Origin: Laburnicola sp. R22_1
Taxonomy: Eukaryota > Ascomycota > Dothideomycetes > Pleosporales > Didymosphaeriaceae
Direction of reading: 5' to 3'
Assembly: GCA_014281115.1 (NCBI GenBank)
Contig: JACONQ010000006.1
Span: forward strand, 1,612,001-1,676,000
DNA: 64,000 nt
Shown: in pieces, positions 54,830 to 64,000 of the stretch
Layout: each line of letters starts with the position of its first letter
Position numbering within the stretch: the first letter of the stretch is position 1
Position numbers and translations under genes: made by a program
The notes under the pieces: model-generated
Told to the model about the DNA's origin: nothing
Databases searched by the model: none
What the model saw: the letters and a program-made list of their open reading frames with translations, nothing else

Positions 54830-57810
54830 ACCCTATTAGCCCCTCTATAACTTATCTAAGAGCAAGCTAAGTGTCTTATATAAGTATATCGCAGATTACT
54901 TACAAAGAGGCTAGATATAATATTTAAGATTACTAGCTAGAGCACTAATTCTATTTGCAAAAAAGAAGGATAGTATATTAAGGCTATGCGTAGATTACTA
55001 CAGCCTTAATAAAATTACTGTTAAAAATTATTATGCGTTACTCTTAATTGCTAAGTTCTTAGAAAGATTAGCAAAAGCAAAGTTCTTAACTAAGCTTAAT
55101 ATCTAAGAGGCATATTATAGAATAAGAATTAAGAAAGGTAATAAGTAGAAGACAGCTTTTTGTATAAAGTACGGATACTTTAAGTATTTAGTAATACTAT
55201 TTAGTTTAATTAATGCTTTAGCACAATTCTAAGAACATATTAATAAGGTTTTAGTGGAACTAATTAATGTAACATATATTGTCTATTTAGACAATATACT
55301 TATCTTCTCTAATACAGAAGAGGAATATAAATAGTATATAAAAGAAGTCCTCTAAAGGCTATATAAGGCCAAACTATATATTAAACTTAGTAAGTGCGAG
55401 TTTTATTAGGAAGAGATAAAGCACCTAGGCTATATTATTAGCTAAAATAGAGTTAGAATGCACAAAGACTATATAAAAATAATTATAGAGTGGCCACTCT
55501 CTAAGATAGTGCGCAATATTAGGGTGTTTATTAGTTTTATAAATTATTACTAGATATTTATTAAAGGGTTTGTAGGAGTGGCTCTACCCCTTACTCCTTA
55601 CTAAACTTACTTAGAAGGAGTCTAGGGCTGTCTAGGGCAGGTATGCTTAAAGAAGAGAGGAAAGCTAATCCTTACACCTAGATGCGTAGGAAAGAGTAGC
55701 TTTTAAAGAGTTAAAGACTATATTTATAGTAGTGTCTATATTAGTATACTTTAAGCCTAATAGAGATATAAGACTTAAGGTAGACGCCTTAGGTAGCGTG
55801 ATATTTGGCATATTAAGCCAAAAAGTATCCAAATCTAATAGAACTCTATAATAGCGACCTATTAGTTTCTTTTTATAGAAGCTGGATAGTATATAACTTT
55901 AATACGATACACATAATAAGGAATTACTAGCTAGTAATAGAAGTGTTAAATATTTGTAACACTACCTATTAAGTATTCTATTTATTATTCTTATGGATTA
56001 TAATAACTTGCGATAGTTTATAAATATAAAGAAATTAAACTACTAGTAGGTTAGAATCTATAAGAGGCTAGCAGAGTATAATTTTATTATTATCCACTAG
56101 CTAGAGAAGAAAAACCTAGTAGATGGACTATTAAGACACCCTAACTATATAAGCGAGGCGCAATACCTAGTAGAGAAAGGAAATAGGACTTATATAGAGC
56201 CTTTAAGAATATTATTAAGTGGGGATACTTTTAATAAACTAACTACGTAATTAATTAGTATAATTACAAGATCCTAATAAGCGGCACCCAAGGAATAAAG
56301 GCGGTTAAGAAGGCGCGAACCTAGGAGAGTAATTGCGGAAGAGCTAATATTGTTAATAGAGGTTAGCTCTAAATTTAACTTAGAGATTAAAGATAAAGTT
56401 AAGGCTTTAGGAGAATCTTAGTCCTAATAGTTAGGCGAGGAGTTGCTAGAACAAGGTATAATAGAGTAGAATAGAATTAAAGTGCTTATAATAAGTGCGA
56501 AGAAGGCAAAGACTCTCTAGATATACTATAATAGTCCTATGGCTGGGCATTTTAGAGCGAAGAAGATATTAGAAAAGTTAAGAAGGTATTTTTAATAGAA
56601 AGGAATGCAACGCAAAGTTAAGGACTACTATTAAGACTATTTAAAGTGTAGGATATCTGTTACGTCTTAATACTAACTATATAGTCTTTTAAATCTCTTG
56701 CCTATGCCAAATAGCCCTTAGAAGGACGTTACCTTAGATTTTATTATAGACTTGCCTCCTAGCCAAACACTTAGCTAAGTTTATAATACTATTCTAGTAA
56801 TAGTAGACCGCCTAACAAAGATAGCTTATTATATACCTACTAGGACAAATTAGAACGCGAAGGACTTAGCAAAAGCCTAGATATAGAATATTATTAGGTT
56901 ATATAGTACTCCTAAGACAATTGTATTAGATAGAGGCCTAATAATAAACTCTTACTATTAGGACTTTTTTTGTTATTATCTTAACACTATAAGGGTATTA
57001 TTATTAGCCTATTACCCACAAACAGATAGGCAAACTAAAAGGCAGAATTAGACACTTAAGCAGTATCTTTAGTGCTTTTGCTGCCTAGAATTGAATAACT
57101 AGGCAAGGTAGTTACAATTTGCGGAATTTGCGTATAATAATAGTGTAAACATAATAACTAGAGTAACTTCTTTTCGCGCATAGTATAGAGCGGATCCTTA
57201 TACGCCACTTAGCGGCGGAGAATTACTATTAGGCATATTAATTGTGGCAAAAGTTATTGCACTATAGGCTTAATACATAACAAAGATTATAGTGGCAAAT
57301 ACGTACTAGAAAAAGTACGCTAATAAGAAGAGAAAGCACCTTAGTCTTAAACTAGGAAATTAAGTGTTTATATCTACTAGATATCTAAACTCTACACAAC
57401 CTAAGCATAAACTTAATTAGAAGTTTATTAGACTAGGCACAGTTAAGTACCCTATAGAGAAAGAAGCCTATAGAGTTAACTTCCTAGAATTAAACACACA
57501 CCTAGTCTTCTATATATATTATTAGAGCTATATAAATAAAGGGGAGCTATTAAGTCTTAAGTAGGTCTAATTATAGACACTTTACGCACGTTTAGCGATA
57601 ACGTGTATTATATAGAGAAGGTGCTAGAAAGCAGACAGTCATTAGTTAGAATCTAGAAATACCTTATTAAATAGAAAGGTTACTTAGAAGAAGAAAATTT
57701 ATAGAAGCTAGGCACTAATCTAAGTGCCAAAGCTATTAAAAAATTCTAGAAAAAGAAGAATATTTTAGGACGCTAGTAAAGAGGCTCTCGTTCGGGTTAA
57801 ACAACTGCAA
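54830..57810 (+). pseudogene. G2 pol: RT, RNase H, integrase, chromodomain (RIP-broken)
   Basis: RT: LRLCVDYYSLNKITVKNYYA (about 54,980) and active site YLDNILIFS (55284-55310), YLDD with Asp to Asn, followed by HLGYIIS. RNase H region about 55,700-56,150. Integrase: SPMAGHFRAKKILEKLRRYF with HHCC ligands partly changed to Tyr (about 56,530-56,660), VLDRGLIINSYY and LAYYPQTDRQTKRQNQTLKQ (about 57,000-57,060), then EFAYNNSVNI. C-terminal chromodomain at about 57,604-57,750: VYYIEKVLESR..YLIKxKGYLEEEN, a module that binds methylated histone H3 in chromoviruses. Many TAA/TAG at Gln/Trp codons. Confidence 0.85.
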
Positions 57811-59425
57811 AAGGGGGATAAAAGAACCTCCTTAGGAAATTTTAATAGGGAATTTTAATTTCTTTTTTTATGGATAAGAAATTAGACTTAGGTTAACTAT
57901 ATAGTTAAAGAATTACTATAGAAAGTACACTTGCTACCTTTACCTATTTTTTCCTATAGAGGATTTTTTACTGCAATTGTAGAGGTATTTAATAGCGTAA
58001 GGTATTACAAAGGCAATATTAACTTAGAAAGATTATAGTATCTCTAGGAATTAGTTAAAAAGAACTATAAAGAACTATAAGAGCATATTACACTTCACTT
58101 AGAGCCAAAAAAAGAGAATATTTTAAGATTTTGGGTTTGAGATATTTTAGGGCGTCGCCGCCCGCTAAAAGGCGCTATTTAAGTCCTAACAGACTCCTAT
58201 ATTACAGGAAGCTGTCACTTCTAGGGACACTAAGGTATAATCGCCCTAGAGGTCTCCCTTATACATACACATTGGCCTCAGGCCTCTAAAGGGGCCAAAA
58301 GTACTGCTAAGAAGCTAGAAAGGCACTATCCGCGACTATGGCTGTAAGTAGAACTCTTACTATCACCCTAAAACTTTTAACAACGCGTTAGTCTGTATTT
58401 ATTCTACAACTACGTTAGTATATAATATAATAGGATAAAAGGCAGAATTACAAATCTTATCTTACTTTAGAGTCCCACCCTTATAGGTTACGTAGTTAAT
58501 AGCCTTCTTATAGCAATATTACTTAGTCTTACACTCTATATTAGTATAAGTACGCTTCTTAGTAAAGTAATAGATTAATTAATAAACATTGCTATTATTA
58601 TAGATACAGAGATTCTATACATAGGGCTTAAACAAGCTAAGAAGTAATTAGTTAATAGAAAGTGCTCTAAGGACAACTACACCCACTTAATATGGTTTAT
58701 AAGCCTCTTAGCAGTCTTATAGATACATTCCTTATTCTTATTAGAATTATCACTATAAAGGAGAGCCTAAGTAGCTACAAGATTATTAAACTTAGCGTTA
58801 AAGTTAATAGGGCACTATAATATCTTAGTTAGCGGTATAATAGCGCCAAATATAGGCATGCATTACTATAAGGTAGTGTTTATTCTAAATTAAGTAATTA
58901 CTATACCTAGACAGCTAAACACTATTAATTTAGATTAATAGAATAAGTTTAGTATCTAGAAAGTGATATATATAGAGTAGATCCGTCTTATAAATAAGTT
59001 TAACACAATAAATATATAGATTAGCACTAGTAGGTTAGTTGCAAGCTAACTCTGCCCACTATATAGCAAGCGTCTTCTTAAGGGCTATCTTGCTATAAAA
59101 AGGAACATTAGAATATATTAGAATAATAAGAGCAGAATAGTATATACTAAATTAACTAGTAGAGGCGCAAGGAGTAAGAGTAGTGTAAGGACAGACGAAA
59201 ACCAAAACAACTGCGCTAAGCCTTACTTAATAGCACCTTTAGCTTCTAAATTAGTTAGGTGTCCTAGAGTATCTTAATAGCGTAATGGCGTCTAACACAA
59301 TAATAATTATTGCTATATAGTTATAAGACTAGCAATTGTTTACTTTTTAAGTAAAGATAATAGGATATCGCACGTTTTAATCTTCTAGGGCAACCTAGGT
59401 TAGGTTAATCCTAGAAGGGGGATAC
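57811..59425 (+). other. Extra 1.6 kb between G2 pol and 3' LTR
   Basis: Unusually long for a region that normally holds only the polypurine tract. A second purine tract CAAAAGGGGGATAAAAG sits at about 57,811-57,828, right after the chromodomain. The following sequence has closed plus-strand frames and contains the antisense remnants described separately. Confidence 0.5.
58080..59330 (-). pseudogene. Antisense coding remnant in G2
   Basis: On the minus strand, opposite to gag-pol, peptides can be read through TAA/TAG stops: KIALKKTLAI then WAELACN, CVKLIYKTDLLYIYHFLDTK, KKRTYTNIECKTK, YCYKKAINYVTYKGGTL, FGPFRGLRPMCMYKGDL and GDYTLVSLEVTASCNIGVC. At least one frame change is needed near 58,760. 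I do not recognise the protein. It may be an additional gene acquired by the element or sequence inserted before RIP. Confidence 0.35.
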
Positions 59426-59614
59426 TATAAGGCCTTCTTATTGCTTAGGTGACCAAATAGAGACTTATGTCTCCTTTGGGCCTAGTGGGGGTTTAGATAA
59501 AAATCCTCTTACTTTGGATAAGAGTGGATAGCAATTTGTCTTATCACTACTCACTTCCTAATATTATCCTATTCTATCTTATTAACTATTGGGTGCCCTA
59601 GTAACACTCTTATA
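59426..59614 (+). repeat. G2 3' LTR
   Basis: 189 bp, paired with 52668-52856. Its last TA is also the left TA of the adjoining Tc1 element. Confidence 0.9.
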
Positions 59615-60064
59615 CAGTAGGGTGCAATAAAAAAAAGGTACTTAGAAAGTTACCTTTTTAAAAGTCATATAACTTATTTAATAAATTAGCTAAAAATATA
59701 CTAAATTGCTTATTTTAAAGAGAAGGTTTAGGGGGTTTTAACTATTAATAGAGTATTAGCTAACTAAGCATAGGTCTTGGCATATATAGCCTTAAACCTA
59801 AAGCTTTTTTAACTCTATATTTAGAGCTCTATAAGTTTTTAATTAATGTTTAATTTTATTTTAAATTTTAACTAGCCTTTCTAGGTTTAGGGTAGATTAT
59901 GTAAGCAAGTTTTTAAGCTAAGTCTTCTCTCTAACTTTTTTATATTTTAGATATAAAAATTTAGGATATGCTTATATAAGCACTAATTATATAATTTCTT
60001 AGTAAGCTTTTAGTTTATAATAATATCTTTCTAGATTTAAATTCTTCTCTCTTAAATCCTTAAA

Positions 60065-61363
60065 ATGGCTCCAAAATTCACCGCACTTAAATCTAACATT
60101 CTTCTTCTTTTAAAGGCTAAAACGCCTAATTCTACTATTACTACTACTTTAAATAAACCCTTAAAAAGTATAAAGAATACTATTTATCGTATTAAAGAGA
60201 AGGAAAAGAAGAATTATAATATAGAAAGAGTTAGTAAAGGAAGAGTTTCTAAGATAATCTCTAGGGCTAAAAGAGTTAGTAAAGAAAGGGTTTCTAAGAT
60301 AACCTCTAGGGTTAAAAGAGTTATTAATAGGGATTTAATTGAAAGCCCTAAGAAAGAAAATAAAAGATTTTATTAGAAAATAATCTAGGAGTAGCTAAAA
60401 GAACTTTACAGTACTTCTTAAAAGAGGAGGGTTATTTTTTTAATAAGGCTACTAAAAGCCTTTATTAAATAAATAAAAAGCTAATAATAGATTATTATTT
60501 GCTAAAGAAAGAGTTAAAAATATAGAAAATATAGACTTTTCTAAAGTTATATTTTCTAATGAGTTAGCAATACAAAGGGGGCATGGTAGTAGGAGTAAAT
60601 ACTATTAAAAGAAAGAAAATAGTAAAGTTGGGAAAGAAATAGTTTTTACTAAAAATTCTAGTAAGTATTTTAAAATTCTACCTAACTTAGAAAAAGCTTC
60701 TTTTTTCTCTATCGTTTTATAATTATATTTTTTAATAACTATTATACTAATTTAATAATAGTCCGCGATATTACTATTGAAATCTGGAAAGCGATTTGGA
60801 TAGGCGGTAGATCTAGATTAGAGTTTATTAAAACTCCTAATTAGTCTACTAGCTTTACTAATAAGGATTATTTAAATAAAATCCTTATACCTATAGTTAA
60901 ACCTATAGTTAAAAGGGGTAAGTCCTTATATACCCTTTATACCTCTTTTTTAATTTTTAATATAATATATATTACTATATATTATATTTTAAATGACTTA
61001 TAAGGTTTTATATATTAATACTAGTCTAGGGTGATAATTTTAACAAGATAACGCCAAAATCTATAAAACTACATTAGTTTTGGATTTCTTTGAAAAGAGA
61101 AAATTAATCTCTTTCACTCCCCCTATAGTCCCGATCTTGCCCCTATTGAAAACGTCTGGAGTCTATTAAAATATAGACTAAATAAGAGATATAATACTAC
61201 TTTAGGGGTAGGTAAAAGTGAGGCTAGTATTGAGACTTTTAACGAGCCTATACTAGAGAGATGGGCTTTAATTCCCCAAAAGGATATAGATAATTGTATA
61301 TTATCTTTACCTGGGCGTTATAACGCTGTTATAGAGGCTAAGGGGTATTATACTAAGTATTAG
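60065..61363 (+). pseudogene. Tc1-type transposase, frameshifted
   Basis: Starts at ATG 60065 with 103 open codons: a helix-turn-helix region (MAPKFTALKSNILLLLKAK and NKPLKSIKNTIYRIKEKE) followed by a basic linker containing a 15-residue tandem duplication (RVSKGRVSKIISRAK, 45 nt, 60227-60316). The core continues in other frames: AIWIGGRSRLEF (about 60,790), QDNAKIYKTTLVLDFFEK (about 61,045), then an open run of 82 codons at 61115-61363 with HSPYSPDLAPIENVW and ending GYYTKY. D of QDNA and E of PIENVW are the expected second and third catalytic residues. At least two frameshifts and several stops break the gene. The C-terminal third is strikingly clean compared with the rest of the window. 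Confidence 0.82.
60227..60316 (+). repeat. 45-bp tandem duplication in Tc1 transposase linker
   Basis: Two units of exactly 45 bp starting AGAGTTAGTAAAG, differing by a few A/G and C/T changes. It keeps the frame and doubles a basic RVSK-rich segment. Confidence 0.9.
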
Positions 61364-61558
61364 TAATATATTATATATTACTTTATTACTATTTTATTAC
61401 TATTTAATATTATTACTAAACTATTAAATACTAACTAATATAGATAATAACCCTATAATATAAAACCATAGAACTATTTTATAGAACTAAATCTATACTA
61501 TACTAAGATAATAACTATTTCTATGAATTAATCAAAAAGTTGTATTACTCTAAACTTA

Positions 61559-61976
61559 GAGATTTTTCTTATCTCTATTTTACTTCTAAATTATATTCAC
61601 TAATAGCTAAATAAGTATAAACTAGAACTATAACTTTATAGGCCTTAATACTCTAGTTAAAACTAAATTTCCCTTATTATAATTGGCCTTATAATAAAGA
61701 ATATATTTAAGTTTAAAAATGTAGACCTTTTTATACTAGTAGACTTAGTCTTTTTCTAGAGGTCTTTTTACATATAGTTTTATAAATACTATATATATAC
61801 TATAAAGAGTACTCGTAACCTATAATAATAGTATTAGTAATATTAATCTATAATCTATAATCTATACAGTAATAGACGCTTTAGCCTAATTAAAAAAAAG
61901 TAAAGTTTATTTACTTAATTATATAAGCTATACTATATATATAAATATAGTTTTATATATATATATATATATACTC
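61559..61976. other. AT-rich spacer
   Basis: No recognised repeat or gene. It includes a direct TAATCTATAATCTATAATC triplication near 61,850 and an AT dinucleotide run near 61,955-61,972. Confidence 0.45.
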
Positions 61977-61978
61977 TA

Positions 61979-63831
61979 ACCTAGATTATAAGCGAGTCGC
62001 TCTTGCAAGCAAGTCGCCCATCTTGTTAACTCTCTTAGTCTTTTATAGTCTGTACATCCACAACGCAATAAAATAATATTAATATAAGAGCTATTCTAGT
62101 TTAAGTAGTATCTATAGTATGCTTTTCACACGTTTGTAAGTTATGGCCAGTCTCTCTGTAGCGACCGCAGCGTGCTAAGGCCTACCGGCTTGTACCTAAT
62201 TGCGTCTTGCCTTAACACGTTTCTCCCTTAAGTTGCTGCTTAATAGCCCTTTAAGTAATAATATCCTCTCTCTCTGCCTTTAATAGGGTGTCTTACTTCT
62301 AGATCCGCTTCTTTTTGCAATTCTTACGCGTTATAGCGGCCTTATTTGCTCTCTTAAGGCTTAAGATTTGCTTGCGCATAAGTGCCATTTCATGCATTGC
62401 TTTAGAAGAGCCTCTTTCTAGCTAATTAAGCCTCTTAATAATAGAAGCAGGTGATAAGCTCTTATGCGCGCGAATCCGCTCGCGAATTAATGTTGATTAA
62501 GCCTCTAGTTCGCGCATATTGCTGGGTGTTTTGGCCTCCTACACAGTCTCTAGTAGGATTGCTAGCGACAGCGTCCTTAGCTTAATATTAAACTTTAAGA
62601 TCACTACCTCTAGATTATATAGGGCTAGTCCGGCGCCCTAAAAGCTTACATAGATATTCTTCTTTATAATTAACTAGTTATAGGCGGCGCGAAAGGCAGG
62701 TAGGAACTTAAGCTTAGTAATATGGTTAATATGGTTGCGTATTAGGCTCGACACTTGGCACCTATACGCCCGCTTTAATGGCGAGAAATAGCTAATGTCT
62801 AGTGGCTATAGGAGGTGCGACGAATGTGGCGGCATACAAAGAGTATAGATATTGTTATCCTTATAGATTTCTTAGAATTTAAGCAACTTGTGGCTCTTAT
62901 AGCTATTAAGTATAAGCAGCTAGCGCGCGCCTACCCTACGCGCTACTATATACTTAATAAAGTGCTGTAGCTAGGCAATACTAAGCTTGTTAGTAGTCTA
63001 ACTATTGTTACTAAGCCTAATAGTCTAGTCGCCTAGTATATCCTTGCCCTTATACTAGGCAGAGAGGTGATACTAGCCAGCGAAAATAATAAAGGGTAGA
63101 ATTGCCTACCTAGTAGCGTTAATATTATATATCACTATAACCTATTCGCGATTGCCTGGCTAGATTGATTTTGGCCAGCTACGTCTCTCTAATCCTATAA
63201 CAACTAGCTAGGAGGATATCTTGCCTATTAGAAAGCCAGTCTTGTTAAAGTTAAAGGTGTCCTTGTTGTGGATACCGTAGGTGGCCTTTATACGCACTAC
63301 GAGGTTAAACTAGTGCTGTATAGCTTCTGGATCCTCGTAGAGCGCTCTCTAGTAGTCGTACGGTTAATTAAACTGCGTAGTAAGGCTGTCTGTTCGCTTG
63401 ACAAAGTTTCTAGGCCACTATTAACCAACCTAGCCACTGCCGCGCTTAGCGAGCAACTTATCCGCTATATTCCATATAGCTTCTACAGTAGGCGTAAACC
63501 CTTGCGAATCTAGCTCAAGTATATACTCGATAATCACCTCCTCTTCTAGCTTAGTAAGCTTTCTTAAGTTGGGCTGGCAATCGCGTTGCGCAGGCTTCCT
63601 AGCGCGTCGGTCGCGCAGGGTTAATCAGGGGACATTATAAGCCCGTACAGCCTCTTATACAGTCTGAATTTGGTTCTAATTAATAGCTAGGATAGCAAGG
63701 TAGATATCTGCTTCGTTGTAGGGCAATTAAGTAGAAGTTAGTTAAGCCATTGTAGCTTGTAGGTGACGCGTTGTAGAAAGTTAATAAGGTGGGCGACTTG
63801 CTTATAAGGGCGACTCGCTTATAATCTAGGT
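61979..63831 (-). mobile_element. Pogo-like transposon P6
   Basis: 1,853 bp, exactly the length of P5, in opposite orientation. TA duplications at 61977-61978 and 63832-63833. Ends ACCTAGATTATAAGCGAGTC with doubled TATAAGCGAGTCGC-type motifs. High similarity to P5 along the whole length, and relatively high GC. Confidence 0.93.
62026..63750 (-). pseudogene. Pogo-type DDE transposase of P6 (RIP-broken)
   Basis: Minus strand, ATG 63748-63750 to TAA 62026-62028, 575 codons, same as P5 and without indels relative to it. The same domain order applies: N-terminal helix-turn-helix region, DDE core, and a Cys/His knuckle near the C-terminus (plus about 62,150-62,190). Stops occur at Gln/Trp codons. 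The plus-strand frame at 63268-63513 is an artefact of this gene. Confidence 0.85.
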
Positions 63832-63833
63832 TA

Positions 63834-64000
63834 TTATATAGTTAGAGTAATTCTATAATATTATATTAGTAATAAGTATTAGTAATCCTAATACTATAGA
63901 CTTTTTAATATTAATTTTAGTGTACCTATATTAAATAGTTTAATAGAATAATAATATTTATATAAAATCTATATATATATAATTTAGTGCCTATACATAA
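63834..64000. other. AT-rich tail of the window
   Basis: Right flank of P6. No repeat family recognised, no gene. Confidence 0.4.

Larger units (their letters stand above)
52668..59614 (+). mobile_element. Ty3/gypsy chromovirus G2
   Basis: 6,947 bp with two LTRs of identical length (189 bp), 52668-52856 and 59426-59614, starting TATAAGGCC and ending TTACA/TTATA. A polypurine tract AGAAGGGGGA precedes the right LTR. Contains gag, protease, RT, RNase H, integrase and chromodomain on the plus strand, then about 1.6 kb of extra sequence with antisense frames. It cuts the 5' part of G1. No matching target duplication was found because a Tc1 element adjoins the right LTR. Confidence 0.9.
59615..61556 (+). 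mobile_element. Tc1/mariner-like transposon
   Basis: Left end CAGTAGGGTGCAAT follows TA 59613-59614. A degenerate right end (AGTTTAGAGTAATACAACTT on the minus strand) is placed at about 61,556, followed by TA. About 1,942 bp. The left end is secure, the right end uncertain. It sits exactly at the terminal TA of the G2 LTR. Confidence 0.7.

Noticed and set aside
60918..61004. Intron in the Tc1 transposase (GTAAGT..TATAAG)
   Set aside because: Splicing it does not bring the flanking conserved segments into one frame.
63268..63513. Plus-strand frame of 81 codons in P6
   Set aside because: It is antisense to the P6 transposase, whose minus-strand frame aligns with P5 over 575 codons.
2931..64000. 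Mitochondrial or plastid origin of the AT-rich sequence
   Set aside because: It consists of nuclear transposon families with RIP-type decay; no organellar genes are present.
2931..64000. A Starship-type giant element or a gene cluster inside the island
   Set aside because: No tyrosine recombinase (DUF3435) captain, cargo genes or biosynthetic genes were found; all coding traces belong to mobile elements.
2931..64000. Centromere
   Set aside because: AT-rich RIP-mutated repeats can be centromeric in fungi, but sequence alone cannot show it; CENP-A mapping would be needed.

Overview
This window looks like a piece of a filamentous ascomycete (Pezizomycotina) genome that crosses a sharp base-composition boundary. 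Bases 1-2,930 are ordinary, GC-balanced fungal sequence holding one recognisable gene: a five-exon short-chain dehydrogenase/reductase (894-2000) that carries an in-frame TAG. From about 2,930 to the end the sequence is very AT-rich, and its broken reading frames end almost only in TAA/TAG where Gln or Trp codons are expected. That is the signature of repeat-induced point mutation (RIP), so I read 2,930-64,000 as one large island of RIP-mutated, nested mobile elements without host genes. The class (possibly Dothideomycetes) is a guess.

Layout of the island: a Ty1/copia element (4062-14153, minus strand, TSD GTTAT) interrupted by a hAT transposon (7812-10907, TSD GTGTTATT); an internally deleted sister copia (21322-25293, TSD TAAAT); six pogo-like (Tc1/mariner, TA target) transposons of four TIR families, at 19025-21216, 33846-35698, 36619-40707 with another nested at 38707-40579, 41573-43436, and 61979-63831; two chromodomain Ty3/gypsy elements, one on the minus strand (47179-52667) and one on the plus strand (52668-59614); and a Tc1-like element (59615-61556) at the TA closing the second gypsy LTR. 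A partly understood gag-like repeat (family L) occurs in full and fragmentary copies.

The most unusual component is a repeat family I call SR1: about 20 short (90-130 bp) copies plus four copies of about 1.1 kb, spread over 3.2-47.0 kb. The copies share a fixed 3' end that can form two hairpins, show 5' truncation, and many are flanked by target duplications of 9-14 bp. This fits target-primed retroposition, yet the long form carries no reverse transcriptase. It holds a broken frame of about 240 codons, conserved between copies, for a protein I do not recognise. A second short family (SR2) ends in poly-A and also has 9-11 bp duplications. Both gypsy elements also carry antisense coding remnants between pol and the 3' LTR.

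All coordinates were read by eye. LTR, TIR and TSD ends quoted with bases should be exact to one or two bases; domain limits are approximate. None of the mobile-element genes appears functional.
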